The notes: a model not told the origin generated them from the sequence alone. 64,000 nucleotides of DNA from Shewanella phaeophyticola (GCF_025398315.1 NZ_JAODOQ010000001.1:682001-746000), one strand, 5' to 3'. Shown: positions 19,208-28,897, counted from the stretch's first letter. A program made the numbers and translations.

Positions 19208-19803
19208 CCTGAAAATAATTGTCAGGAACAATTATTAACAGCTTCAGCTGACTCGAAGGGGAAAATACAGGATGTATTTTATAAAGGCATCGAATGAAAA
19301 CTGTATTTCGAATGAGTATTCGTTAAGCGAACGCCGAAAATAATTGTCTGGAACAATTATTAACAGCTTTAGCTGTGCTCGAAGGGTAAAATACAGGATG
19401 TATTTTATAAAGACATCGAATGAAAACTGTATTTTGAATAAGTATTCGTTAAGCGAACGCCGAAAATAATTGTCTGGAACAATCACTAACAGCTTCAGCT
19501 GGCTCTAAGAGAGAAGTACAGGATGTACTTATCAGGGTGTCTCGCCCGCCACGTGATAAACTTGTCAGGAACAATCACTAACAGCTTTAGCTGGCTCGAA
19601 GAGTGGAATACATGGATGTATGTACTAATCGGTAGCGCTACTTCAATTAAAATCTAAGGTTAAACATTTCAAATGTTGAACAATGAAACAATAGTTTGGT
19701 GCCGCTATTTCTTTGTTTTCCGTTTTAATATTAAATTGTTATTTTCGTGTTTTTTGGCTTTTAAATCAAAAAACTATCATCATTCATCAATTAGGGATAA
19801 ATA

Positions 19804-20853
19804 ATGGATTATTGGCTCCCAGTTTCAGTGACTTTTCTGGTTTCGTTCTTTGCAATCAAACTAGTGAAGCCTATAGCAGTAAAAACAGGATTACTTGACT
19901 ACCCATGTGATCGAAAAGTACATGATGGTCATATACCTCTTATCGGAGGTATCGCAATTTATTTTTCGGTATTGATCACTTCAATGGTCTTTATCGACCA
20001 CAGTCAAAACTTAAATATTTATCTCGTAGCGGCTGCACTGGTTTTGTTTTTAGGGACATTAGATGACAGGTACTTGTTATCTGTCAAAGTCAGGCTCATC
20101 TCTCAAATTATCGTTGCCTCTTTAATGATATTTGGCACAGAAACATACTTGCAAAGCTTTGGTTCAATTTTGGGCTTTTTTGAGTTCAAATTGGGATACG
20201 CTGGTGCAGCAGTGAGTGTTATTGCAATTATTGCAGGCATTAATGCGATCAATATGATGGATGGTATTGATGGTTTAGCCGGAGCACTTAGCCTTATCGC
20301 ATTTGGTGCATTAGCATTTTTACTCAGTAGACTCACCAACGAATGGTATTTACTGCCCGTATTATTTATCGCGGCACTTCTTGCGTATTTATTGTTCAAC
20401 TTGAATTTGCATCACTCATTCAGCAAAGTATTTATGGGTGATTCTGGAAACATGTTTATTGGTTTAACAATCGTATGGTTAATGATTGTTGGTACCGAGC
20501 TAGATACACCCGCTTTTAGACCTGTCACTGCATTATATATACTAGCTATTCCATTAATCGACATGGTGTCTGTGATGATCCGCCGAATGAAATCTGGCGG
20601 TTCACCTTTTACCGCCGATAGGCAGCATTTACATCATTTATTCGAAGCATATGGCTACAGCAGAAGGTATGCACTCGTTGCGATATCTTTAGTTGCGTGT
20701 GTGTTTGCTTTTATTGGTTGCCTTGCTGAAATCTACTTTGTTCCTGAATGGATTCTGTTTACATTTTTTATCTTTTTATTCATAGGTTACGCATTATGTA
20801 CTCAGCATATGTGGAACCATTTAAATAGCAAAAAAACAACAGAATTGTCTTAA
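19804..20853 (+). CDS. wecA: WecA-like undecaprenyl-phosphate GlcNAc-1-phosphate transferase
   Basis: The 349-residue polytopic membrane protein belongs to the WecA/TagO group, which moves a HexNAc-1-phosphate from UDP to undecaprenyl phosphate and starts glycan synthesis at the inner membrane. Motifs are clear: KVHDGHIPLIGGIAIY, FLGTLDDRY, AINMMDGIDGLAGAL, KVFMGDSGNMFIG and RQHLHHLFEAYGYS. About ten or eleven transmembrane segments are evident. It is the first gene after the ops leader. Its substrate may be GlcNAc or another HexNAc. Together with the KpsMT genes downstream it could also serve O-antigen or a common antigen rather than the capsule itself. Confidence 0.92.
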   Translation: MDYWLPVSVTFLVSFFAIKLVKPIAVKTGLLDYPCDRKVHDGHIPLIGGIAIYFSVLITSMVFIDHSQNLNIYLVAAALVLFLGTLDDRYLLSVKVRLISQIIVASLMIFGTETYLQSFGSILGFFEFKLGYAGAAVSVIAIIAGINAINMMDGIDGLAGALSLIAFGALAFLLSRLTNEWYLLPVLFIAALLAYLLFNLNLHHSFSKVFMGDSGNMFIGLTIVWLMIVGTELDTPAFRPVTALYILAIPLIDMVSVMIRRMKSGGSPFTADRQHLHHLFEAYGYSRRYALVAISLVACVFAFIGCLAEIYFVPEWILFTFFIFLFIGYALCTQHMWNHLNSKKTTELS

Positions 20854-20886
20854 TTTATTAATCAAAATCATTAGATTACATAAAAT

Positions 20887-21276
20887 ATGAAAAAAAATTG
20901 TATCGTCTCACTTTCAGCCATAATGTTGGTTCTTATTGGTTGCGCTTCTTCTCCACCTGTTATCGAAGCATCAATGCCGTTATTAGATCAACCTGTTAAA
21001 TCAATCGGTGAAAATGTGCTTCCTACAGAATTAAACACAATCATTTCTCAGCAACCTCAAGGTTACGCTGGTGTTTATAATGATGTGCAATTTACACTAG
21101 GCAAGCAATATTTCTCCGCTCTTGGCAAGCAATGCAGAGAGGTATTTTTGAGTGACATGACAAATAATTCAGGTAAACAACGCCGTATAATTTGTAAAGA
21201 CAATCAAAGCGTTCAATGGTCAATTATCCCTCAGGTTATTGATAGTAAAGACAACCCAATTGACTTTGGAGCGTAA
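20887..21276 (+). CDS. small lipoprotein of the polysaccharide export region
   Basis: This 129-residue protein has a lipobox, LVLIGCASS, after a basic and hydrophobic leader. The mature part contains two cysteines (QCREVF and RRIICKDNQ), which could form a disulphide, and a C-terminal WSIIPQVID strand. I do not recognise a named family with certainty, although small lipoproteins of this sort often precede the export gene in marine capsule loci. Five bases separate it from the export gene downstream, so they are surely cotranscribed. A role helping outer-membrane export or assembly is inference from position. Confidence 0.75.
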   Translation: MKKNCIVSLSAIMLVLIGCASSPPVIEASMPLLDQPVKSIGENVLPTELNTIISQQPQGYAGVYNDVQFTLGKQYFSALGKQCREVFLSDMTNNSGKQRRIICKDNQSVQWSIIPQVIDSKDNPIDFGA

Positions 21277-21281
21277 TTAAC

Positions 21282-23021
21282 ATGAATAAAGCTATCAAAA
21301 AACATTGCTATAAATTGCTTATAGGTTTACTGGCGACTGTTCAGTTATGGGTGTTCAGCGCAACAGCGGCAGAACCCAATCAAATGTCGTTAACTAACTT
21401 ACAAAGCATGGGTACAACACAAACAACCTTGCCTAATGCTTCGCTAGAAAATGGCAGTTATTCCAAAGCACCACGCGACGGCATCATGCTGCCAGGTGAA
21501 ATGACCGCAGCAGAATTACTGCCGGTATCTGAAATTGGTCTACCACCGCCTTTTGGTGCCAATTTATTTGCTGGTGGTTATGAAAGTGAGCGAATTGACG
21601 GTTTAAACGAAGATTACACAATTGCACCAGGTGACAAAGTATCAATTTGGTTATGGGGTGCAATTAATCAATCTGAAGTCATCACCGTTGATAATCAAGG
21701 CAACTTGTTTATCACCAATGTTGGCTCTGTTTATGTTGCTGACGTAAAAGCGAGTCAATTAAACAACTTTGTTAGCCAAAAAATTAAACAAGTCTATAAA
21801 AATAGTGTCGAAATTTACGTAAACCTTTTAACTGCTACACCTGTGAGTGTATATATCAGTGGCAGTGTTATCCGCCCTGGTCAATATGCCGGTATCGCAT
21901 CAGACAGTATTTTATATTACTTAAAACGTGCTGGTGGTATAGACTCTGAGCGCGGCAGTTATCGTTCAATTAAAGTACTTCGCCAAAACGAGGTTGTACA
22001 AGAGATAGACTTATACGACTTCATGCTAAAAGGGTACCTACCTAAATTTAATTTTAAAGATAATGACGTTATTTTAGTCGAACGACAAAAAGCCACCGTT
22101 GTCGTGTCTGGTAGCGTAAGAAACCCATTCCGGTTTGAATTTACAGGTAACCAAGCCAATGGCCAGCAATTGGCTAAATTTGCTTTACCTCTGGCTAAAG
22201 TCAGCCATGTAGGCATTGTCGGCGATCGTAACGATGGCTACTTTTTCCGTATATTTACCTTATAGTGATTTTGAAACATTTAATTTACGGGATGGCGACC
22301 GCGTTATCTTTAATGACGATATCCGTGCACAAGTGTTCGATATTCAAATATCAGGCAGTTATTTAGGTCCTTCATACTTTGCGGTAAAAAAAGAAACCCG
22401 ACTACACGACCTACTTGCTCAAATTGAAGTGGATAAAAATCTCACAGATTACGAGTCTATCTATATTCAGCGTAAAAGTGTTGCTGTTAAACAAAAAGAA
22501 ATGATTGATCAATCTCTTGAACGTTTAGAGCGTAGCGTGTTTACCGCGCCAGCGTCTTCCGACGGAGAAGCAAAAATTCGCGCTGAAGAAGGTAAAATGA
22601 TCTTAGAGTTTACCGAGCGAGCACGTAAAATCGTGCCGTTAGGTAAAGTGGTCATATCTGATCAAGGTAAAGTTGCTAATATTCAGCTAGAACAAGGTGA
22701 CATCGTTTTTATTCCAGCTAAAACAGACTTAATTCAAGTCGGTGGTGAAGTATTAATGCCTCAAGCATTGGTATTTAATAAAAATGCCAGTGTTGAAGAT
22801 TATATTGCTTGGAGCCGGTGGTTATAGCGAACGTGCCAATTATGAACAAATTATGGTGATTCATCCAAACGGAATGATAGACCTCAATGCCAAAGCATCC
22901 TCTAAGAGCAGGTGACCAAATTTTAGTGCTGCCTAAAGTCGACGCTAAAATTATGCAATCGATTAAAGACGTCACTCAAATTATTTACCAAATTGCCATT
23001 GCGGCAAATGTGGCTACATAA
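21282..23021 (+). CDS. kpsD: KpsD-like capsule export protein, OPX family (frame broken three times)
   Basis: A signal peptide (LIGLLATVQLWVFSATAA) is followed by the polysaccharide export domain YTIAPGDKVSIWLWGAINQ and several SLBB repeats such as VYISGSVIRPGQYAG and VVVSGSVRNPFRFEF. The total, about 575 residues, fits KpsD-type periplasmic/outer-membrane export proteins of ABC-dependent capsules. The frame changes near 22236, 22813 and 22895. Restoring GGCCC at the first (GlyProPheSerVal) and GGGCC at the second (TrpAlaGlyGlyTyr) repairs them. The third, at AAAGCATCC, is not explained the same way. The last frame ends LPKVDAKIMQSIKDVTQII and stops at 23021, four bases before kpsM. Confidence 0.85.
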
Positions 23022-23024
23022 TCA

Positions 23025-23810
23025 ATGACAACCATTATAAAACGTAACAATTGGGCAATATGGCGCGACGTCATATTTGCCCTTTTTGTGCGCGAAATAC
23101 GAACCAGTTTTAATGACCGTTTAGGTTTAGCATGGGCGGTTATAAACCCATTAGCGTTCATATTTATGCTTTCGTATTTACGCGGCAGAATGAATGGCGG
23201 TGAGACTCATAGTATTCCTACGTTTGAGTTTATGATGTATGGCATGCTGTTTATTCAGTTGTTTTTAGATACATTGATGAACTGCTCAAATTCACTTAAA
23301 AAAAATAAAGCCTTGTTTGCCTTTCGGCAAGTCCAACCTATTAGTAGTATTATTGCAACTGGTGCTTTTTACTTTTTGGTTAAATTAATGGTCTACTTAT
23401 TAATATTGGTCATTATGTATTTTATTGGTATGGATTATCGAATAGATGACCCTTTATCAATAATTATTAATGCATTTGCGCTCTGGCTAATAGCAATGTC
23501 ACTAGGTTTATTGATTGCTATTTTTCAATGTTATGTACCCGAAATAAGCAAAATTCAATCAGTGTTAACTCGGCCATTATTTTTTATCTCAGCGGTATTT
23601 TTTTCAATGCAAGATGTACCAAAAGAGTATTGGCACTACCTAGATTGGAACCCCATATTGCATGCTATTGAGTTATCACGTCATGCTGCCTACCACTCCT
23701 ACAGTTCTGAAGCCGTAAGTGAGTTTTATTTATTTACTTCAGGGCTGATATTATTTTTTTTCTCATTGTCCATTTACCATATATCTTGGAAACAGGCGAT
23801 AAGTCGATGA
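23025..23810 (+). CDS. kpsM: KpsM-like capsule ABC transporter permease
   Basis: The 261-residue ABC-2 type membrane protein has six hydrophobic segments. An N-terminal FALFVREIRTSFNDRLGLAWAVINP block is typical of polysaccharide export permeases, as is the late FFSMQDVPKEYWHYLDWNPILHAIEL segment before the last helices. It would pair with the ATPase directly downstream to move lipid-linked polysaccharide across the inner membrane. The gene order D-M-T-E is a compact export block. The frame is intact. Confidence 0.92.
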   Translation: MTTIIKRNNWAIWRDVIFALFVREIRTSFNDRLGLAWAVINPLAFIFMLSYLRGRMNGGETHSIPTFEFMMYGMLFIQLFLDTLMNCSNSLKKNKALFAFRQVQPISSIIATGAFYFLVKLMVYLLILVIMYFIGMDYRIDDPLSIIINAFALWLIAMSLGLLIAIFQCYVPEISKIQSVLTRPLFFISAVFFSMQDVPKEYWHYLDWNPILHAIELSRHAAYHSYSSEAVSEFYLFTSGLILFFFSLSIYHISWKQAISR

Positions 23811-23832
23811 ATTCTAGGGTTAGCCAACATTT

Positions 23833-24483
23833 ATGATTAGACTTGAAAATGTCACTAAATATTACCCATCATCACTCGGTAAACAATTTATATTCGACAA
23901 TTTAAATTTTGAAATCCCTTCGGGTCATAACATTGCCATTTTGGGTAGTAATGGTGCTGGTAAATCAACATTATTTAGAATCTTAGCGGGCAGTGAGTAC
24001 CCGAACAAAGGCAGAGTCGTTACTGACTTGCATTTATCTTGGCCAGTAGCCTTAACCACAGGTATTCACCCTCAGATGAGCGGTGCTGAAAATGCCCGTT
24101 TTATTGGTATGATCAATGGTGTTGCAGATCTAGACGCTTATGTAAATCGAGTACGCCAGTTTGCTGAACTAGGACCTAAATTTGATTTACCTGTAGGGAC
24201 TTATTCAAGTGGTATGAAGCCGCGCCTCGCTTTTGCCTGTTCAATTGGCATTGACTTTGATATCTATCTTATTGATGAGGTGACCTCGGTTGGTGACGCT
24301 AAATTTAGAAACAAAGCACGAAAAGCCCTTACTCAAAAAAGTAAAACAGCCAATGTGATTATGGTCAGTCACGAAATGGATGAACTTAGGCACTTTTGTG
24401 ACAGCGCTATAGTGCTTCATAAAGGTCAATTAACTTTTTACAACGATTTAGAGCAAGGCATTGCTCAATATCAGGCATTATAA
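23833..24483 (+). CDS. kpsT: KpsT-like capsule ABC transporter ATPase
   Basis: The 216-residue nucleotide-binding protein has Walker A GSNGAGKST near residue 38, signature YSSGMKPRLAFA and Walker B FDIYLIDEVTSVGD, then the switch histidine in VSHEMDEL. The short length and lack of a C-terminal sugar-binding domain match KpsT/CtrD of capsule export rather than the Wzt O-antigen type. It lies between the permease and the KpsE-like gene, two bases before the latter. Confidence 0.93.
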   Translation: MIRLENVTKYYPSSLGKQFIFDNLNFEIPSGHNIAILGSNGAGKSTLFRILAGSEYPNKGRVVTDLHLSWPVALTTGIHPQMSGAENARFIGMINGVADLDAYVNRVRQFAELGPKFDLPVGTYSSGMKPRLAFACSIGIDFDIYLIDEVTSVGDAKFRNKARKALTQKSKTANVIMVSHEMDELRHFCDSAIVLHKGQLTFYNDLEQGIAQYQAL

Positions 24484-24485
24484 TT

Positions 24486-25997
24486 ATGAGTCAAAAAGCA
24501 GTTGATAAGATAGAACAGCGTTTTCAAGCACTAGCCGACAAGACAGATACAACCATTTGGAATGCACCTAAAAAATTAATTAACCTATCAAAAGAAATCG
24601 AAAAGTCAGATATCTATTTAGCCAGACGAGTAATGCAGCGAGTCCGTAATTTACAACCTAATAATCCAAATGTGGTGAAAGAACTAACGCGTTTATCAAA
24701 TGAGATAGCGGCTAAAGCAAAGATGACCCAAACTAGCTCTTCTAAAGAATATAAAACAGAGCATTCACACAACCAAAATGTTGAAGAAATGGAAAATACG
24801 TCAGTATTAAATAATATAAAACTGACAACAAATCAATACTTTACGCATTTTCAGTGCCAAAAACTAAAACAACCTTGGGTAATTGTACTGCTCATTCCTT
24901 TTGTTTTATTTTCATTTTACCAATTGGTATGGGCGGCTCCTCGTTATGAGAGCCGTGCACAACTGATAATCCAGCAGCCCGATGGCATGTCAACAATGGA
25001 TCCATCAATGGCGCTGCTTAGCGGCTTAGGCGTAGGGAGTAACTCTACAGCAGATACAGAGTTGGCTAAGGCATATATCCATTCTGAAGATATGCTCAAT
25101 TTTTTACAAAAAGAATTTAATCTTCAACAACATTACCATGATGGTGGCGATATTTTTTCTCGGTTGAGTAGTAACCCAAGTATTGAAGATTTACTTAAAT
25201 ATTATATTGAGCATACGATTATAGAAATTGACGAGAAATCAGGTGTCATCAAAATATTAGTGCAAGGGTTTACGCCAGAATATGCGAAAACATTAACCCA
25301 AGCGATTGTTGACCGTGCTGAATGGTATATCAATTCCATTGGCCATCAGCTTGCAGATGCACAATTAGAGTTTATTCGTGGTGAGCATCAAAAAGTAGAA
25401 ACCCGCCTGCGAGATGTACAAAAAAATATCTTAGCGTTTCAACAAAAAAATAATCTACTCGACCCAGAAGCCGAAGGAACGGCTCTGCAACAAATTACCT
25501 ATGGCTTAGAAAGCCAGATCGCAAGCAAAAGTGCTGAGCTAAAAGGGTTAACGTCAGTGATGACTTCAAAAGCACCACAAGTCATGATCATTGAGTCAGA
25601 GCTAGCAGCATTAAAAAATCAGTTAGAGTTAGAGCGAGAGCGCCTGTCACTCCAGCAGGGCAAGCAAGCAAACTCAGGCTCAGTCAATACCTCAAATCAA
25701 TCTTCTTTACCTCGAAGCGGAACGGCTGTTAGTGAAGTGCTAGCCCAATTTGCTGATTTAAAAATTGAATTAGAATTAGCATTGAATGGTTATACAGCAT
25801 CGGAAATATCGTTAGATAAAGCTAGAATTGAAGCATACAGACAACTCAAATATTTAGTGGTTGTAGAATCGGCCACACTGCCACAAGATAACCAATACCC
25901 TAAAACCACTTACAATATTTTATTGTTTCTGGTTTTTCAGTTAATGCTATTTGGCATAGGTAAAATTATCATAGCAACAGCAAAAGAACTTCGTTAG
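24486..25997 (+). CDS. kpsE: KpsE-like polysaccharide co-polymerase/export protein with N-terminal extension
   Basis: The 503-residue protein has a cytoplasmic extension of about 120 residues (helical, with ARRVMQRVRNLQPNNPNV resembling a TPR-like pair). A transmembrane helix follows (WVIVLLIPFVLFSFYQLVWA), then a Wzz-like periplasmic domain (APRYESRAQLIIQQPDG), a coiled coil around residues 290-400, and a C-terminal membrane helix. This is the PCP-3 layout of KpsE/CtrB proteins, which bridge the ABC transporter and the OPX channel. The N-terminal extension is longer than in E. coli KpsE. The frame is intact, and it ends the export block; nucleotide-sugar genes follow. Confidence 0.88.
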   Translation: MSQKAVDKIEQRFQALADKTDTTIWNAPKKLINLSKEIEKSDIYLARRVMQRVRNLQPNNPNVVKELTRLSNEIAAKAKMTQTSSSKEYKTEHSHNQNVEEMENTSVLNNIKLTTNQYFTHFQCQKLKQPWVIVLLIPFVLFSFYQLVWAAPRYESRAQLIIQQPDGMSTMDPSMALLSGLGVGSNSTADTELAKAYIHSEDMLNFLQKEFNLQQHYHDGGDIFSRLSSNPSIEDLLKYYIEHTIIEIDEKSGVIKILVQGFTPEYAKTLTQAIVDRAEWYINSIGHQLADAQLEFIRGEHQKVETRLRDVQKNILAFQQKNNLLDPEAEGTALQQITYGLESQIASKSAELKGLTSVMTSKAPQVMIIESELAALKNQLELERERLSLQQGKQANSGSVNTSNQSSLPRSGTAVSEVLAQFADLKIELELALNGYTASEISLDKARIEAYRQLKYLVVVESATLPQDNQYPKTTYNILLFLVFQLMLFGIGKIIIATAKELR

Positions 25998-26061
25998 TCA
26001 CCATTGACTGATTCTTACTTTTGAATGCATCTCGTATCTCGATTTATTTTTCGGATTTTAT

Positions 26062-26973
26062 ATGAACATTGTTTCGAAACCTATTAACAAATTTACACGT
26101 AAAGGGATTATTTTAGCGGGTGGTACGGGTACACGCTTATATCCTTTAACCAAAGTTGTCAGTAAGCAATTAATGTCAGTGTATGACAAGCCAATGATTT
26201 ATTACCCAATTTCAACATTAATGGTTGCAGGTATGACTGAAATTTTGGTTATTGCCACGCCAGATGAATTGCCGCGTTTTAAAGAGTTATTAGGCGATGG
26301 TAGCGATTGGGGCATCCGCTTTGACTATGTTGAGCAACCAAGCCCAGATGGCCTAGCTCAAGCGTTTTTACTCGCTGAAGATTTTTTACAAGGCCAAAGT
26401 GCGGCATTAGTACTTGGCGATAACTTATTTTATGGCCACGATTTATCAATCTCACTACAAAATGCAACAGCACGTGAAGTCGGTGCAACTGTATTTGGTT
26501 ATCATGTATCCAATCCTAAATCTTATGGTGTCGTCGAGTTTGATGAGTCTGGTAAAGCGATTTCTATTGAAGAGAAGCCGTTAAAGCCTAAATCAAATTA
26601 TGCCGTACCAGGGTTATACTTTTTCGATAACCGCGTGGTTGAGTACGCTAAAAACGTTAAGCCCTCAGCCCGTGGCGAGTTAGAGATCACGGATGTCATT
26701 GAGCAATACCTGGCTAAACAAGAGTTAAATGTTGAAATCATGAGCCGTGGTACCGCATGGTTAGACACCGGAACACTCGACGATTTATTAGATGCTGCAA
26801 ACTTTATCCGTGCAATCGAAAAACGCCAGGGTTTAAAAATCAATTGCCCTGAAGAAATCGCCTACCGCATGGGTTATATCAACGAGCAACAGCTTCGCGA
26901 GTTAGCCGCACCACTTAAAAAGTCAGGTTACGGACAATACCTACTCGACATTTTAGAACAAAAAGTATTTTAG
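26062..26973 (+). CDS. rmlA: glucose-1-phosphate thymidylyltransferase
   Basis: RmlA makes dTDP-glucose, the first step to dTDP-L-rhamnose. The sequence shows [36 protein letters not shown], here read in pieces, then [13 protein letters not shown] and [19 protein letters not shown], all diagnostic. At 303 residues it is about ten longer than usual because of an N-terminal tail before the KGIILAGG strand. It begins the rml set, whose order (A, C, D, then B after a repeat region) differs from the common BDAC order. A heptanucleotide-rich segment follows. Confidence 0.95.
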   Translation: MNIVSKPINKFTRKGIILAGGTGTRLYPLTKVVSKQLMSVYDKPMIYYPISTLMVAGMTEILVIATPDELPRFKELLGDGSDWGIRFDYVEQPSPDGLAQAFLLAEDFLQGQSAALVLGDNLFYGHDLSISLQNATAREVGATVFGYHVSNPKSYGVVEFDESGKAISIEEKPLKPKSNYAVPGLYFFDNRVVEYAKNVKPSARGELEITDVIEQYLAKQELNVEIMSRGTAWLDTGTLDDLLDAANFIRAIEKRQGLKINCPEEIAYRMGYINEQQLRELAAPLKKSGYGQYLLDILEQKVF

Positions 26974-26984
26974 TAAGCTTAGAA

Positions 26985-27139
26985 GAGACGAGTAGAAAGT
27001 GACAAGTCACAAGTAAAGGCATAGAAGAGATGAGTAGAAAGTGACAAGTCACAAGTAAAGGCTTAGAAAAAACAAGTCACTTGTCGCTTGTCATTTGCTG
27101 CTCGTCGCTTGTCCTTGTCACTTGTCACTTAAACATCCA
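26985..27139. repeat. heptanucleotide-derived direct and inverted repeats between rmlA and rmlC
   Basis: A unit of about 41 bases ending AAGTGACAAGTCACAAGTAAAGGC occurs twice in tandem. Inverted CACTTGT-type heptamers follow (27072-27139). The plus-oriented and minus-oriented halves can pair into a long imperfect hairpin, unlike the other tracts, which run in one direction. Confidence 0.75.
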
Positions 27140-27147
27140 GAGAGATT

Positions 27148-27693
27148 ATGAAATTTATAGACACAACTATTCCAGATGTAAAAATCATTGAGCCGAAGGT
27201 ATTTGGTGATGAGCGTGGTTTTTTTATGGAGACCTTTCGTACAGAATTATTTAATCAACATTGTGCAGAGCGTGTATTTGTACAAGAAAACCACAGTAAA
27301 TCGTCTCACGGCATATTGCGTGGTCTTCATTATCAAACAGCCAATACGCAAGGCAAGCTAGTTCGAGTCACGCGTGGTGAAGTGTTTGATGTCGCTGTTG
27401 ATATGCGTAAAGACTCAGCCACTTTTGGCCAATGGGTTGGGGTGTATCTCTCTGAAGAAAATAAACGCCAATTATGGGTACCAGAAGGCTTTGCGCATGG
27501 CTTTTATGTGACATCTACAGAGGCCGAGTTTGTCTATAAGTGTACCGATGTGTATAACCCATCGGTTGAAGTGTCGCTCAAATGGGACGACCCAACTGTG
27601 AATATTCAGTGGCCACTCGTTGATGGTAAATTACCATCATTGTCAGCCAAAGATGAAGCAGGATTAGCATTTGCAGATGCGCCGACATTTTAA
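27148..27693 (+). CDS. rmlC: dTDP-4-dehydrorhamnose 3,5-epimerase
   Basis: The 181-residue cupin has the family pattern FGDERGFFMETFRTE, then QENHSKSSHGILRGLHYQ with the catalytic histidine, KLVRVTRGEVFDVAVDMR and VPEGFAHGFYV. It epimerises C3 and C5 of dTDP-4-keto-6-deoxyglucose. The start follows AGAGAG with good spacing. It sits between rmlA and rmlD with repeat material on its left. The frame is intact. Confidence 0.96.
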   Translation: MKFIDTTIPDVKIIEPKVFGDERGFFMETFRTELFNQHCAERVFVQENHSKSSHGILRGLHYQTANTQGKLVRVTRGEVFDVAVDMRKDSATFGQWVGVYLSEENKRQLWVPEGFAHGFYVTSTEAEFVYKCTDVYNPSVEVSLKWDDPTVNIQWPLVDGKLPSLSAKDEAGLAFADAPTF

Positions 27694-27735
27694 TGTCATT
27701 GAATACCCCTCATAAAAAGACGAACAAAAACTAAA

Positions 27736-28858
27736 ATGAAAGTATTAATAACAGGTAAAAATGGCCAACTTGGTTCAGAACTACAACGTAGTTGCCCTGA
27801 CAATATAGAAATTCAATGCTTTGACAGTCAAACACTTGATATTACCGATATTGCCATAGTGAACGAGATATTAATCAGTTTTTCGCCCGATATCGTTATT
27901 AATACTGCAGCTTACACAGCAGTAGATAAAGCCGAGTCAGACATTGATGCTGCTTATGCCGTTAACCAAACGGGTGTGGCAAATTTAGCGACTGCATGTA
28001 AAGCCATTAATGCAAAATTAATTCATATCTCAACTGACTTTGTTTTCGATGGTACTAAAACCACGCCTTATGTGTCAGGTGATGCTACAAATCCTCTGGG
28101 TGTTTATGGCGCTTCTAAGTTAGCTGGTGAACAAGCAGTCAGTCGAATTTTAGGTGAACAAGCAATCATAGTTCGCACAGCGTGGGTGTACTCTCAGTTT
28201 GGTAATAACTTTGTAAAAACCATGCTGCGCTTAATGAGTGAAAAAGAGCAATTAGGTGTTGTGTATGATCAAGTCGGCACACCAACTTGGGCAGCAGGGC
28301 TTGCTAAAATGCTTTGGGCGTTAGTGCAGAAGAGCAGTGACAAGGCTGAAGAGGCAAGAGACAAGTTACAAGTAACAAGTGACAAGGTAGAAGAGACAAG
28401 TGACAAGTTACAAGTAACAAGTGACAAGGTAGAAGAGGCAAGAGACAAGATACAAGATGCAAGTGACAAGGTAGAAGAGGCAAGAGACAAGATACAAGAT
28501 GCAAGTGACAAGGTAGAAGAGGCAAGAGACAAGATACAAGATGCAAGTGACAAGGTTGGAGCTGAGAGCAAGACATTAAATCAGACGACAATTCTTAATT
28601 GAACTGGATGCGGGCGTAGCATCTTGGTACGACTTTGCAGTTGCAATCCAAGAACTCGCAATCGAGCAAGGTTTATTAACTAAAGCCATCCCAATTAGTG
28701 CAATACCTGCATCAAGCTACCCAACACCAGCAAAACGCCCAGAATTTAGTGTGCTAAATAAAACTGAAGCAGAAGCGCTAACAGGTGCAAAAACCATACA
28801 CTGGCGTAAACAATTAAAAACAATGCTATCAGAACTCTCAGCCGTAAAAGACTTTTAA
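27736..28858 (+). CDS. rmlD: dTDP-4-dehydrorhamnose reductase, interrupted by a heptanucleotide array
   Basis: The N-terminal 198 residues are a normal RmlD: LITGKNGQLGSELQ, INTAAYTAVDKAE, the STDFVFDG strand, the YGASKLAGE catalytic lysine region and TAWVYSQFGNNF. After PTWAAGLAKMLWALVQK the frame enters a heptanucleotide array that reads as about 80 charged residues (ARDKIQDASDKVEE type) and then stops at 28602. The true C-terminus (DAGVASWYDFAVAIQELA to LSELSAVKDF) continues from about 28586 in another frame to 28858. The array sits where family members have a short loop before the SWYDFA strand. Either the gene is broken or the array length is misread; an in-frame array would leave a protein with a helical insertion. 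Confidence 0.83.
28331..28560 (+). repeat. heptanucleotide array inside rmlD
   Basis: About 33 units of the AGTGACA, AGAGACA, AGATACA, AGGTAGA and AGATGCA type. They fall into a 42-base higher unit (14 residues) repeated three times near the 3' end. The unit is the same as in the intergenic tracts and in the coiled-coil gene at 38.4 kb. Confidence 0.92.
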
Positions 28859-28897
28859 CACCAATACAAACAACCAAGACGGTAAAGATGCAATAAT

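Larger units (their letters stand above)
18898..19625 (+). repeat. chain of about 18 small hairpins, many with GGA in the loop
   Basis: The leader between ops and wecA is built of repeated modules. AATAATTGT-CAGGA-ACAATTATT occurs at 18977 and 19214, and with loop CTGGA at 19339. The variant AGTGATTGT-CTGGA-ACAATCACT is at 19103. TAAAATACA-GGA-TGTATTTTA is at 19025 and 19387, with a shorter form at 19262. AGTACA-GGA-TGTACT is at 19153 and 19515, and ATACA-TGGA-TGTAT at 19608. Other stems are AAAAGACAGAA/TTCTGTCTTTT (18898), GACGCC/GGCGTC (18928) and CCCGC/GCGGG (18947). Arms change together and keep pairing, except the hybrid at 19465. No gene is present; reverse frames here are spurious. Confidence 0.88.

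Noticed and set aside
18759..19486. Minus frames with repeated IVPDNYFRRSLNEY-like peptides
   Set aside because: They arise from the repeated hairpin modules of the capsule leader; they have no start site and their repetition follows the DNA units.
18898..19625. CRISPR array
   Set aside because: Repeats are hairpins of varied sequence, there are no unique spacers of constant length and no cas genes nearby.
26985..27139. Promoter or riboswitch between rmlA and rmlC
   Set aside because: The segment is made of heptanucleotide-derived repeats; no promoter boxes or known aptamer pattern were seen.
28269..28591. Two minus frames opposite rmlD
   Set aside because: Antisense of the heptanucleotide array inside rmlD.
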